From: Phenylobacterium sp.
GTDB lineage: Bacteria; Pseudomonadota; Alphaproteobacteria; Caulobacterales; Caulobacteraceae
Direction of reading: 5' to 3'
Length of the DNA stretch: 64,000 nucleotides
NCBI RefSeq assembly: GCF_030651185.1
Contig: NZ_JAUSCJ010000022.1
Location: 62,001 to 126,000, forward strand
Position numbers and translations under genes: made by a program. Each line of letters begins with the position of its first letter. Within the stretch, counting starts at the first letter, position 1. Under the pieces are notes generated by a model. That model saw only the letters and a program-made list of their open reading frames with translations. It searched no databases and was not told the origin of the DNA. This document shows, piece by piece, positions 9,811 to 16,691 of this stretch.

Positions 9811-10557
9811 TCAGGCGAGCGTCAGGATCACGGGGCCGCGGGAGGTGGCCACCAGGGTGTGCTCGTACTGCACCGTGGGCTGGTGTCCCGGCGGACGCAG
9901 GGTCCAGCCGTCGTCCAGCTCCTCGACCCAATCGGCGCCGAGCGACAGGAAGGGCTCGATGGTGAAGACCAGCCCCTCGGTGATCCGGCGCGGGTCGCCC
10001 GGTTCATACCAGGTGGGGATGTCGCCCGGCTCGTCGTGCAGGGAGCGGCCCACCCCATGGGAGGCCAGGTTGCGCACCAGGCTGTAGCCGTTCTTCCGGG
10101 CGAAGCCCTCGATGGAGCGGCCGATCTCGTTGAGCTTGCCGCCGGGCTTCACCGAGCGGATGCCGGTCCACATGGCGCGGCGGCCGTCGCGGCACAGGCG
10201 CTCGATCTTGGGCGCGGTGGGCGGCACCGCGAAGCTGGCGCCGGTGTCGCCGAAGAAGCCGTCGATCTCGGCGGAGACGTCGATGTTCACCAGGTCACCG
10301 GCCTTGATCACCGTATCGCCGGGGATGCCGTGGGCGCAGTCGGGCCCCACCGAGATGCAGGTTGCGCCCGGGAAGTCGTAGGTCACCTCCGGCGCCGAGC
10401 GGGCGCCTTCGCGCTCCAGCATGGCCCGGCCCAGCTGGTCCAGCTCGCGGGTGGTGATGCCGGGCTCCAGGGCCGCGCCCATGGCCGCGAGCGTGCGGGC
10501 CACCAGACTTCCCGCCGCGCGGAGTTGTTCGAGTTCGTCTTCGCTGCCGATTGTCAT
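9811..10557 (-). CDS. map: Type I methionine aminopeptidase
   Basis: A 248-residue M24 metallopeptidase that removes N-terminal Met from nascent proteins. The five metal ligands of the pita-bread fold are present: Asp in NIDVSAEIDG, Asp in GDTGASF, His in NLASHGVG, Glu in FTIEPF and Glu in VQYEHT. The substrate-side His is in CAHGIPGD. I start at ATG 10557; an ATG at 10605 is in frame but adds a basic leader without family similarity. It is divergent from the secreted EreA/ChaN-like gene. Confidence 0.92.
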   Translation of the reverse strand: MTIGSEDELEQLRAAGSLVARTLAAMGAALEPGITTRELDQLGRAMLEREGARSAPEVTYDFPGATCISVGPDCAHGIPGDTVIKAGDLVNIDVSAEIDGFFGDTGASFAVPPTAPKIERLCRDGRRAMWTGIRSVKPGGKLNEIGRSIEGFARKNGYSLVRNLASHGVGRSLHDEPGDIPTWYEPGDPRRITEGLVFTIEPFLSLGADWVEELDDGWTLRPPGHQPTVQYEHTLVATSRGPVILTLA

Positions 10558-10620
10558 GGAGCGAAGATGGCGCCGAACACGCGCCGGCCCAAGGGGCTGT
10601 GACATTGCGGCGTTTTAAGT

Positions 10621-10638
10621 TGTGACGCCTGTGACGCC
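10621..10638. repeat. Tandem 9-bp direct repeat in a divergent promoter region
   Basis: TGTGACGCC occurs twice head to tail between map (minus) and the secreted EreA/ChaN-like gene (plus), about 40 nt before the latter's ATG. Directly repeated 9-mers of this kind can be sites for a response regulator, but no regulator is assigned here. Confidence 0.35.
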
Positions 10639-10674
10639 GCTCCTAGGTTCGGGGTGTCCTGAGGGGGAACACCG

Positions 10675-11907
10675 ATGCGAACTCTGCTCCTGGCCCTGGC
10701 GGCCCTAACCCTGGCCACCAGCGCGGTGGCCCAGACCCCGGCGCCGTTGGACACCAAGGCGCTGCTGGCGGCCAATACTCGGCCCTTCAGCTATGCGGAC
10801 GGCAGGCTGGCCGGGCCAGGCGCGGACTTCATGTTCGGCCAGATGAAGAACAGTCAGTTCGTCTTCCTGGGGGAGAGCCACCACGACCACGAGGTCCCGA
10901 TCTTCGCCGGCGCCCTCTACAGCCGCCTGCAGCAGGACCTCGGCTACCGCTACCTGGCGGTGGAGCAGGACCCCGTGGCCATCGAGGCGGTGAACAGCTA
11001 TCGCGGCGACCTCGCCAGGATCGTCGCCCTGGCCAGGCGCTATCCCACCCACATCGGCTTCTCGTCGGATCAGGACCTCGCCTTCCTCGCCCAGGCGTCG
11101 AAGATCGCCCGGCCGGGCGATCCCACGGTATGGGGCCTGGAGCAGGCGCAAGGCGTCGCGCCCTATCTGGAGGAACTGCTGCCCCTGACGCCGGATGCGG
11201 CGACGCGGGCCGCCACCCAGGCCCTGCTGGACGAGGCGCGCCTCAAGGAGACCCGCGCCAACCAGGGGGCCTTCCTCCATGACGACGCCACCACCCTGCC
11301 GCGCCTGATGGCCTTGCAGGCCGCCTACGGCGCCAGGCCGGGCTCGCGGGCCGATGTGCTGCTGACCGGTCTGGTCACCTCGGCGCGAATCTATTCCTAC
11401 AACCGCCGCGCCAACGCCGGGGAGCGGGTGGGGCTCTACAACAACACCGAGCGCGAGGCGCTCTTCAAGCGGGCGTTCATGGGCCACTACCGCCAGGTAG
11501 CGGGCGCCGAGGCCCTGCCCAAGGTGATGTTCAAGTTCGGGTCCTGGCACGGCTATCGCGGCCGCAGCCCGGGCGGCGCCTTCACCATCGCCAACTTCGC
11601 CCACGAGTTCGCCATCTCCAACGGCCGCGAAGCCTATGGCATCGTGGTGGTTCCCACCGGCGGCTACGAGGCCGATGTCACCGAGGAGGGGCCGTGGATG
11701 AAGGCCCTGTTCCCTGACGGTCCGCCCAAGTCGCCGGTGGTCCTGGACCTGCGGGCCCTCCAGCCCTGGTCGCGGGTGTTCGCCAACCAGGTCCCCGCTG
11801 ATCAGCAGGCGGATTTGCGCGACTACATCTTCGCCCACGATGCCGTTGTGGTGTTGCCGAACAGCGCCAAGGCCACCTGGGACCTGACGGGCTTCCCTGT
11901 CCCCTAG
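10675..11907 (+). CDS. Secreted EreA/ChaN-like protein
   Basis: A 410-residue protein with a clear Sec signal peptide (residues 1-20, cleavage after SAVAQ). The mature part has FLGESHHDHEVP near residue 60, VEQDP near 100, and KFGSWHGYRG near 285. The first pattern recalls the GExxH of erythromycin-esterase-like and ChaN/TIKI-type folds, in which His and Glu residues form a metal or active site. The exact family and substrate are not identifiable here; antibiotic esterase activity should not be assumed. GAGGGGG precedes the ATG. Confidence 0.7.
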   Translation: MRTLLLALAALTLATSAVAQTPAPLDTKALLAANTRPFSYADGRLAGPGADFMFGQMKNSQFVFLGESHHDHEVPIFAGALYSRLQQDLGYRYLAVEQDPVAIEAVNSYRGDLARIVALARRYPTHIGFSSDQDLAFLAQASKIARPGDPTVWGLEQAQGVAPYLEELLPLTPDAATRAATQALLDEARLKETRANQGAFLHDDATTLPRLMALQAAYGARPGSRADVLLTGLVTSARIYSYNRRANAGERVGLYNNTEREALFKRAFMGHYRQVAGAEALPKVMFKFGSWHGYRGRSPGGAFTIANFAHEFAISNGREAYGIVVVPTGGYEADVTEEGPWMKALFPDGPPKSPVVLDLRALQPWSRVFANQVPADQQADLRDYIFAHDAVVVLPNSAKATWDLTGFPVP

Positions 11908-12887
11908 AGGTCCGGCCGGACGATGGTCTTGCCGACGACCTTGCGGTTGGCGAGGCTTTCGAAGGCGGCGCGCCAGTCGCTGAGCGGGTACTCGTGGTCG
12001 ACCCGAGGATGGACCTTGCCTTCGTTGGCGAGCGCCCAGATGGCGGCGGAATTCTCCCGACCCTTTTCGGGGAACTGGCGGCCGTACTCGCCGGCCCGCA
12101 CGCCCATGACCGAGAAGCCCTTGATCAGGGCCATGTTGACCGGCAGCACCGGCAGGCGGCCCGAGGTGAAGCCGATGGAGAGGATGCGGCCATTGAAGGC
12201 GATGCAGCGGACGCTCTCGTCGAAGACGTCGCCACCCACCGGGTCGTAGATCACGTCAGCCCCGCGGCCGCCGGTGATCTCCTTGACCCGCTCGCGGAAG
12301 CCGCCGGTGACGTTCACCGTGGCGTCCGGCGCATATTCCTTCTCGATGATCGCCAGCTTCTCGTCGGAGGCCGAGGCCGCGATCACCTTGCAGCCGAGGT
12401 GTTTGGCCAGGTCCACGGCGGCCAGGCCAACCCCGCCAGCCGCGCCGTGCACCAGCACCCATTCTCCGGCCTCCACCTGGGCGCGGCGCACCAGGGAGAC
12501 ATAGGCGGTCAGATAGGCCGTGGCGTAGCCGGCGGCCTGGCTGAAGGAGAGGTTGGCGGGCTTGGGCCGCAGGATAGCGGCGGGCGTCACCGCATATTCG
12601 GAGAAGCCGCCGACGCGGGCGCCGCCCACCACCGCGTCGCCGATCCTGAACTGGGTCACGCCCTCACCCAGGGCCTCGACCTCGCCGGCGATCTCCATGC
12701 CGGGGATGAAGGGCAGGGCCGGCTTGTGCTGATATTCGCCCCGGGTCTGCAGCAGGTCGGGGAAGTTGACGGCGGCCGCCTTGACCTTGATCCGCACCTC
12801 GCCGGGGCGGGGCTCCGGGGTCTCGATCTCCTTCAGGACGCAGCCGCCGTAGTCGGTGGCCAGTTCCTCGACGACGAGGGCTTTCAT
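11904..12887 (-). CDS. NADPH:quinone oxidoreductase (zinc-free MDR family)
   Basis: A 327-residue medium-chain reductase of the quinone-reductase/zeta-crystallin type. It has the GroES-like N-terminal domain (PGEVRIKVKAAAVNFPDLLQTRG) and the Rossmann loop VHGAAGGVGLAAVDLAKHLG near residue 145. Catalytic zinc cysteines of alcohol dehydrogenases are absent, as expected for this group. It probably reduces quinones or enones with NADPH. Its ATG overlaps the esterase stop by 1 nt, placing it third in a TetR-esterase-reductase operon; its end overlaps the convergent secreted gene by 4 nt. Confidence 0.9.
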   Translation of the reverse strand: MKALVVEELATDYGGCVLKEIETPEPRPGEVRIKVKAAAVNFPDLLQTRGEYQHKPALPFIPGMEIAGEVEALGEGVTQFRIGDAVVGGARVGGFSEYAVTPAAILRPKPANLSFSQAAGYATAYLTAYVSLVRRAQVEAGEWVLVHGAAGGVGLAAVDLAKHLGCKVIAASASDEKLAIIEKEYAPDATVNVTGGFRERVKEITGGRGADVIYDPVGGDVFDESVRCIAFNGRILSIGFTSGRLPVLPVNMALIKGFSVMGVRAGEYGRQFPEKGRENSAAIWALANEGKVHPRVDHEYPLSDWRAAFESLANRKVVGKTIVRPDL

Positions 12888-13933
12888 CAGTGAATGCGTC
12901 CTTCCAGGCCTTCGCGCACCAGACCGGCGATCTCGCGGCAGGCCACGTCGGCGCAGGGGACCGCGCCGGTGAAGGCGGTGAAGCCATGGGCCAGGCTGTC
13001 GTAACAGCGGTAGGCGGTGGGGACGCCGGCGTCCTTAAGGCGTTTCGCGTAGGCCTCGCCCTGGTCCACCAGGGGATCGAAGCCGGCGGTGATCACCACG
13101 GCGGGCGCCAGGCCCGAGAGGTCGGCGTTGCGGATCGGCGACAGGCGCGGATCGGCGGGGTCGGCCTCGGGGCCCATATAGTGACCCATGAACCAGTCCA
13201 TCATCGCCCGGCTGAGCGGGAAGCTCTCGGCATAGGTGGTCATGGACGCGGTCTCGCTGGCGACGTCCGTACAGGGATAGATCAGCAGCTGCAGGTCGGG
13301 CTGGGCCTCGCCGCCGCGCTTCAGGTCCTGGGCGACGATGGCGGCGAAGTTGCCCCCCATGGAGTCGCCGCCGATGGCCGCGCGGCCGGCGGGCGCCCCG
13401 AAGCGGGCGGCGTTGTCGCGGCCCCAGCGATAGGAGGCCAGCACATCCTCCAGGCCTGCGGGGAACCGGTGCTCGGGGGCCAGGCGATATTCCACCGACA
13501 GCACCGGGCAGCGGGCGATCTTCGCCAGGATCCCGCAGAAGGCGTCGCAGGTCTCCAGGTCGCCGATCACCCCGCCGCCGAAATGCGCGAAGACCATCAA
13601 GGGGGCGGCCGGGTCCTGTCCCTCCGGGCGGTAGAGGCGGGCAGGGATGGCGCCGGCGTCGTTCGGGATGCTGACGGGCTCGGTCCGGACGCCCGGCTCG
13701 GGGGAGCCGCTGAGCGCCGCCAGGCCCTGGGTATTGGCCCGGCGGGCCTCCTCCGGGGTCATCGTGGTCATGGCGGGCCCCCGCGCGGCGCCGGCGGCCA
13801 GGAACTGCAAGCGGGGATCCAGGGTGCGCCCGCCGCGATAAACCACCCCGCCCCCGGCCAGCAGCCGCAGCAGGGGCGAAGGCAGGGACAGCAGGGCGCG
13901 GACGATGAGCCGTCGGGTGGAGACGCTGGGCAT
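12887..13933 (-). CDS. Alpha/beta hydrolase, hormone-sensitive-lipase (HSL) type esterase
   Basis: A 348-residue esterase. The oxyanion motif HGGG appears as HFGGG near residue 117, the nucleophile Ser is in GGDSMGG near 190, the acid is in ITAGFDPLVDQG and the base is in SLAHGF near 313. It probably hydrolyses short-chain esters. The first approximately 25 residues are hydrophobic/basic and might anchor or export it. It lies 5 nt after the TetR gene and overlaps the reductase gene by 1 nt, so TetR is its likely regulator. Confidence 0.88.
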   Translation of the reverse strand: MPSVSTRRLIVRALLSLPSPLLRLLAGGGVVYRGGRTLDPRLQFLAAGAARGPAMTTMTPEEARRANTQGLAALSGSPEPGVRTEPVSIPNDAGAIPARLYRPEGQDPAAPLMVFAHFGGGVIGDLETCDAFCGILAKIARCPVLSVEYRLAPEHRFPAGLEDVLASYRWGRDNAARFGAPAGRAAIGGDSMGGNFAAIVAQDLKRGGEAQPDLQLLIYPCTDVASETASMTTYAESFPLSRAMMDWFMGHYMGPEADPADPRLSPIRNADLSGLAPAVVITAGFDPLVDQGEAYAKRLKDAGVPTAYRCYDSLAHGFTAFTGAVPCADVACREIAGLVREGLEGRIH

Positions 13934-13938
13934 TTCGC

Positions 13939-14577
13939 CTAGACCCCGGTCTTGGGCAGGCCTTTCACGCCCCCCTGGATCAGGGCCACCACGAAGTCGG
14001 CGGCGCCCTTGGTGTCGATAGGACGCCTCTGGATCATCTTCTCACCGACCTCGCGGGCGATGGCGATGCAGGCGGCGGCCAGGTAGTCGGGATCGGCGCC
14101 AGGCGCGCCGCCGCGGGCGATCTCGTCGACGATGGCCTGGCGCACCTCGTTGAAGACCGCGGTCATCTCCGGGGTCTCGCCGTGCACGTGGGGGAAGGGC
14201 TCGTCCGGCGGGCGGCGGGCCAGCCAGCTTTTGTGCTCGTCGGCCAGGAAGCTGAAATAGGCTTCGATGGCGGCCCGGACGAAGCTTTCCCAGTCGGCAG
14301 ACTGGGCCCGTTGGGCTTTCAGCAACGGGGTGAAGCGCCGCGCGCCCTCGTCGGAGAGGGCGACGTAGACCTCGTCCTTCGAGCGGTAATAGTTGTAGAA
14401 CGTGCCCGCCGCGAGGCCGGTGCGGCGGATGATGTCGCGTACGGTGCAGGCTTCGTAGCCCAGCTCTCCGAACACTTCGCGCGCGGCGTCCAGAATGGCC
14501 TGGCGGTTCTGGACCTTGGTCTGCTCGCGCTTGCCGACCGGGAGATAAGCGACCTGGGACATCTCTTCCTGATTCAA
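13939..14577 (-). CDS. TetR-family transcriptional regulator
   Basis: A 212-residue repressor-type protein with the TetR helix-turn-helix at about residues 24-70 (AREVFGELGYEACTVRDI and TGLAAGTFYNYYRSKDEV). The C-terminal ligand domain is helical and ends with the KxMIQRR...GAADFVVALI region typical of the family. It is first in the operon with an esterase and a quinone reductase, so it probably senses a substrate of those enzymes. A second Met five residues in (MSQVAYLPV) is an alternative start. A candidate operator lies just upstream. Confidence 0.9.
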   Translation of the reverse strand: MNQEEMSQVAYLPVGKREQTKVQNRQAILDAAREVFGELGYEACTVRDIIRRTGLAAGTFYNYYRSKDEVYVALSDEGARRFTPLLKAQRAQSADWESFVRAAIEAYFSFLADEHKSWLARRPPDEPFPHVHGETPEMTAVFNEVRQAIVDEIARGGAPGADPDYLAAACIAIAREVGEKMIQRRPIDTKGAADFVVALIQGGVKGLPKTGV

Positions 14578-14581
14578 AACC

Positions 14582-14593
14582 TGACGGGCGTCA
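14582..14593. promoter_or_regulatory. Candidate TetR operator (short palindrome)
   Basis: TGACGGGCGTCA: 5-bp perfect arms around a GG centre, starting 5 nt before the TetR ATG. Its position suits autoregulation of the TetR-esterase-reductase operon. The arms are short, so this is a suggestion only. Confidence 0.35.
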
Positions 14594-14642
14594 TACTAGA
14601 CACTCGAAAGCCGGATCGCCAACCACGACGCGCGGCAGGCGA

Positions 14643-15056
14643 TCAGGAGGGCTTGGCGGCGCCCCAGGTGAGGATGGCGGTGGCGCCGCCATCGGCCTCG
14701 GGCAGGGCCTGGATGCGCAGGGTGCGGTCGCCGTCCATGGCCGAGAACACCTTGGACCCGCCCTGGTCGAGGTCCATGCCGACGGCAAGTCCCGCGGCGG
14801 CCGCCTTGTCTTTGTAGAGCGCCACGACGGCGGCTGGGGCGTCGGGGCTGGTGAAACCCACCGCCCCTCCGATCTTGCCCGGCGCCGACTCGCCCTGAGT
14901 GCAGAGGGTGATCTTGCCGCCCGGATATAGCGGGGCGTAGGCGGGCAGGCCCGTACAGGGGATCTGCGCGGCGGCGGCCGCCTTGGTTTCAGCGGCGGGT
15001 TTGGGGCCGCAGGCGGCAAGGGTCAACAGGGCGGCGGCGGCGATCAGCGGCTTCAT
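14643..15056 (-). CDS. Small lipoprotein of unknown function
   Basis: A 137-residue protein with a lipoprotein signal: a charged start, hydrophobic stretch and lipobox LAAC with Cys16. The mature part begins Ala/Lys-rich, then has two further cysteines (PCTGLPAYAPLYPGG and ITLCTQG) that may form a disulfide, and a compact C-terminal part of about 70 residues. Mature residue +2 is Gly, so outer-membrane sorting is possible. I do not recognise the family. It lies 27 nt downstream of the Cys-rich secreted gene on the same strand and may be transcribed with it. Confidence 0.75.
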   Translation of the reverse strand: MKPLIAAAALLTLAACGPKPAAETKAAAAAQIPCTGLPAYAPLYPGGKITLCTQGESAPGKIGGAVGFTSPDAPAAVVALYKDKAAAAGLAVGMDLDQGGSKVFSAMDGDRTLRIQALPEADGGATAILTWGAAKPS

Positions 15057-15083
15057 GGGTCTCTCCGTCGAGCGCCCAGGATG

Positions 15084-15449
15084 TCAGCCCCCGGCGAGGC
15101 CCGCAACGCCGGGTGCGTCACAGGCCGCGCGGCATTGGCTCCAGGTGGCGGGGCAGTCGTCTCCGCCGTCCCCGGACAGGCAGAAATAGTAGGACTGAGC
15201 GCAGGAGAGCCGGCACTGCCCGGCCGCACCTGCCACCGGTGTGTCCGGCAGCGACCGGAGGGGGATCGTGCTCTGGGCCAGGGCCGCGGCGGCGGTCGCG
15301 GCCACATCGCCGGCCGGCGCCGGCGCGACGGGGGAACCGGCCGACTGCGAGCCGCGCAGGGCAGTCGCCGCGCCAGGGGTCGCCTGTTGTGCGCCGGCCG
15401 GACCGGCCAGGGCCAGGGTCAGGACGAGAAGGGAGAGGGCGCGGCGCAT
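15084..15449 (-). CDS. Small cysteine-rich secreted protein
   Basis: A 121-residue protein with a Sec signal peptide (residues 1-20, cleavage near AGAQQ), a disordered Ala/Pro/Ser-rich middle and a C-terminal module of about 35 residues. This module has six cysteines spaced CxxxC, then C, C, C and CxxxC (QCRLSCAQSYYFC and DDCPATWSQCRAAC), which suggests three disulfides in the periplasm or outside. Family unknown. A perfect TTAA-N7-TTAA box lies 23 nt upstream of its ATG (separate entry), so it may be cell-cycle controlled. Confidence 0.75.
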   Translation of the reverse strand: MRRALSLLVLTLALAGPAGAQQATPGAATALRGSQSAGSPVAPAPAGDVAATAAAALAQSTIPLRSLPDTPVAGAAGQCRLSCAQSYYFCLSGDGGDDCPATWSQCRAACDAPGVAGLAGG

Positions 15450-15471
15450 GAGCCACCCTCGCTCATTGCGA

Positions 15472-15486
15472 TTAAGGTCCGGTTAA
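15472..15486 (-). promoter_or_regulatory. CtrA-type box (TTAA-N7-TTAA)
   Basis: TTAAGGTCCGGTTAA matches the full Caulobacter CtrA consensus TTAA-N7-TTAA, and on the plus strand the second half continues as TTAACCAT. It lies 23-37 nt upstream of the cysteine-rich secreted gene. With so short a distance it would sit on the core promoter, so CtrA could activate or block this gene. Binding is inferred from the match alone. Confidence 0.55.
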
Positions 15487-15492
15487 CCATGA

Positions 15493-15660
15493 TTGGCGGA
15501 GCGGCTCCACTCCTCTCCGCCGGGTGAGGGGGACCGCGAAGCGGTGGAGGGGGTTGGGGCCGCCGTCAGACCTACGATCCAAACCCCCTCCGTCTCGCAG
15601 GCTTCGCCCCGCGATCCACCTCTCCCGAACCGGCCTCCGGCCTGGGGGAGGAATTTGGAG
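15493..15660. repeat. Non-coding palindrome-rich intergenic element
   Basis: About 170 bp without a credible gene. It contains GGAGGGGGTT (15546-15555) and its exact complement AACCCCCTCC (15582-15591), flanked by CGAAGCGG/GGCTTCG-like partly complementary stretches. This purine-rich, inverted layout looks like the dispersed intergenic palindromic elements common in GC-rich alphaproteobacteria. I see no second full copy in this window, so the repeat nature is inferred from its form. Confidence 0.45.
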
Positions 15661-16572
15661 CTAGACCGTCCGCGCCGCGCGATCCTTGGCGTTTGTCGTC
15701 TGGATGGACTCCTTGGCCTGGGTCCACTGGTCGTCGGTCCAGGCGCGCAGGGCGGAGAAGTTGCCCCCGGAGGCCTGCCAGGCGGCGCCGTCGATGGCGA
15801 TGGTCTGGCCGTTCACATAGGCCGACAGCGGATGCAGCAGATAGACCGCCAGGTTGGCCAGCTCCCGCATTTCGCCGACCCGTCCCATGGGGTTGCCGGT
15901 GCGGCTGGCCTCGCCGTCGTTGCGCTGCTCGCCGGGATTGAGCCGGGCGCTCATCCCCTCGGTGGGGAAGGGGCCGGGCGCGATGTTGTTGAAGCGGATG
16001 CCATAGGGGCCCCACTCCACGGCCAGGGACTGGCTCATGGTGGCCAGGCCGGCCTTGGACATGGCCGAGGGCACGGTGAAGGGGCCGCCGTTCCAGATCC
16101 AGGTGGTGAGGATGGAGACCACCGAGGCCTTCCTGCCCTCCTCGATCCAGCGCTTGCCGGCGTCGAGGGTGACGAAGAACGATCCCCGGAAGACGATGTT
16201 GGCGATGGCGTCGAAACCGCGCGGCGAGAGGTCCTGGGTGCGGCTGATGAAGTTGCCCGCCGCATTGTTGATCAGGCCCGTCAGCGCGCCGCCATCCGAC
16301 CAGATCCGGTCCATCATCTCGGTGATGGCCTCGGGGACGCGGATGTCGCAGGCGATGCCGACGACCTTGCCGCCGTGGGCGTCCATTAGGTCCTGGGCGG
16401 CGGCCTCGACGATTCCACCGCGGCGGCCGCAGATATAGACCTCGGCGCCGAGGATCAGGCAGGCCTCGGCCATCACCTTGCCCAGCCCCGTGCCACCGCC
16501 GGTGATCAGGATCCGCTCGCCCTTCATCAGGCCGGAACGGAACATCAGGTCGTCTTGGGTCAGTTCGGCCAT
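15661..16572 (-). CDS. SDR oxidoreductase resembling 2,4-dienoyl-CoA reductase
   Basis: A 303-residue short-chain dehydrogenase. The cofactor loop is TGGGTGLGK near residue 26, with ICGRR after strand 2 suggesting NADP. NNAAGNF near 103 and the SAMSKAG helix near 168 match the peroxisomal/mitochondrial 2,4-dienoyl-CoA reductase subgroup. There the usual Tyr-x-x-x-Lys is replaced by Ser-x-x-x-Lys, as here. The C-terminal tail of about 45 residues exceeds the common 250-residue SDR. It probably removes extra double bonds during unsaturated fatty-acid beta-oxidation. Confidence 0.82.
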   Translation of the reverse strand: MAELTQDDLMFRSGLMKGERILITGGGTGLGKVMAEACLILGAEVYICGRRGGIVEAAAQDLMDAHGGKVVGIACDIRVPEAITEMMDRIWSDGGALTGLINNAAGNFISRTQDLSPRGFDAIANIVFRGSFFVTLDAGKRWIEEGRKASVVSILTTWIWNGGPFTVPSAMSKAGLATMSQSLAVEWGPYGIRFNNIAPGPFPTEGMSARLNPGEQRNDGEASRTGNPMGRVGEMRELANLAVYLLHPLSAYVNGQTIAIDGAAWQASGGNFSALRAWTDDQWTQAKESIQTTNAKDRAARTV

Positions 16573-16632
16573 GGCGGCGCTCCTCCTTATCGTTGGGAGA
16601 AGTGCGCGCCGCTGACGCCGGGTCGGTCAAAT

Positions 16633-16665
16633 GAAAAGGGGGACCGCCTTGCAGCGGTCCCCCTT
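16633..16665 (-). terminator. Intrinsic terminator of the chemoreceptor gene
   Basis: Perfect 12-bp stem (16636-16647 with 16654-16665) and a 6-nt loop. Read on the minus strand the stem is followed by TTTTCATTT. It begins 27 nt after the chemoreceptor stop and shields the SDR gene from read-through. Confidence 0.85.
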
Positions 16666-16691
16666 CAGACGTCCCCGTAGAATCTGGAGGC

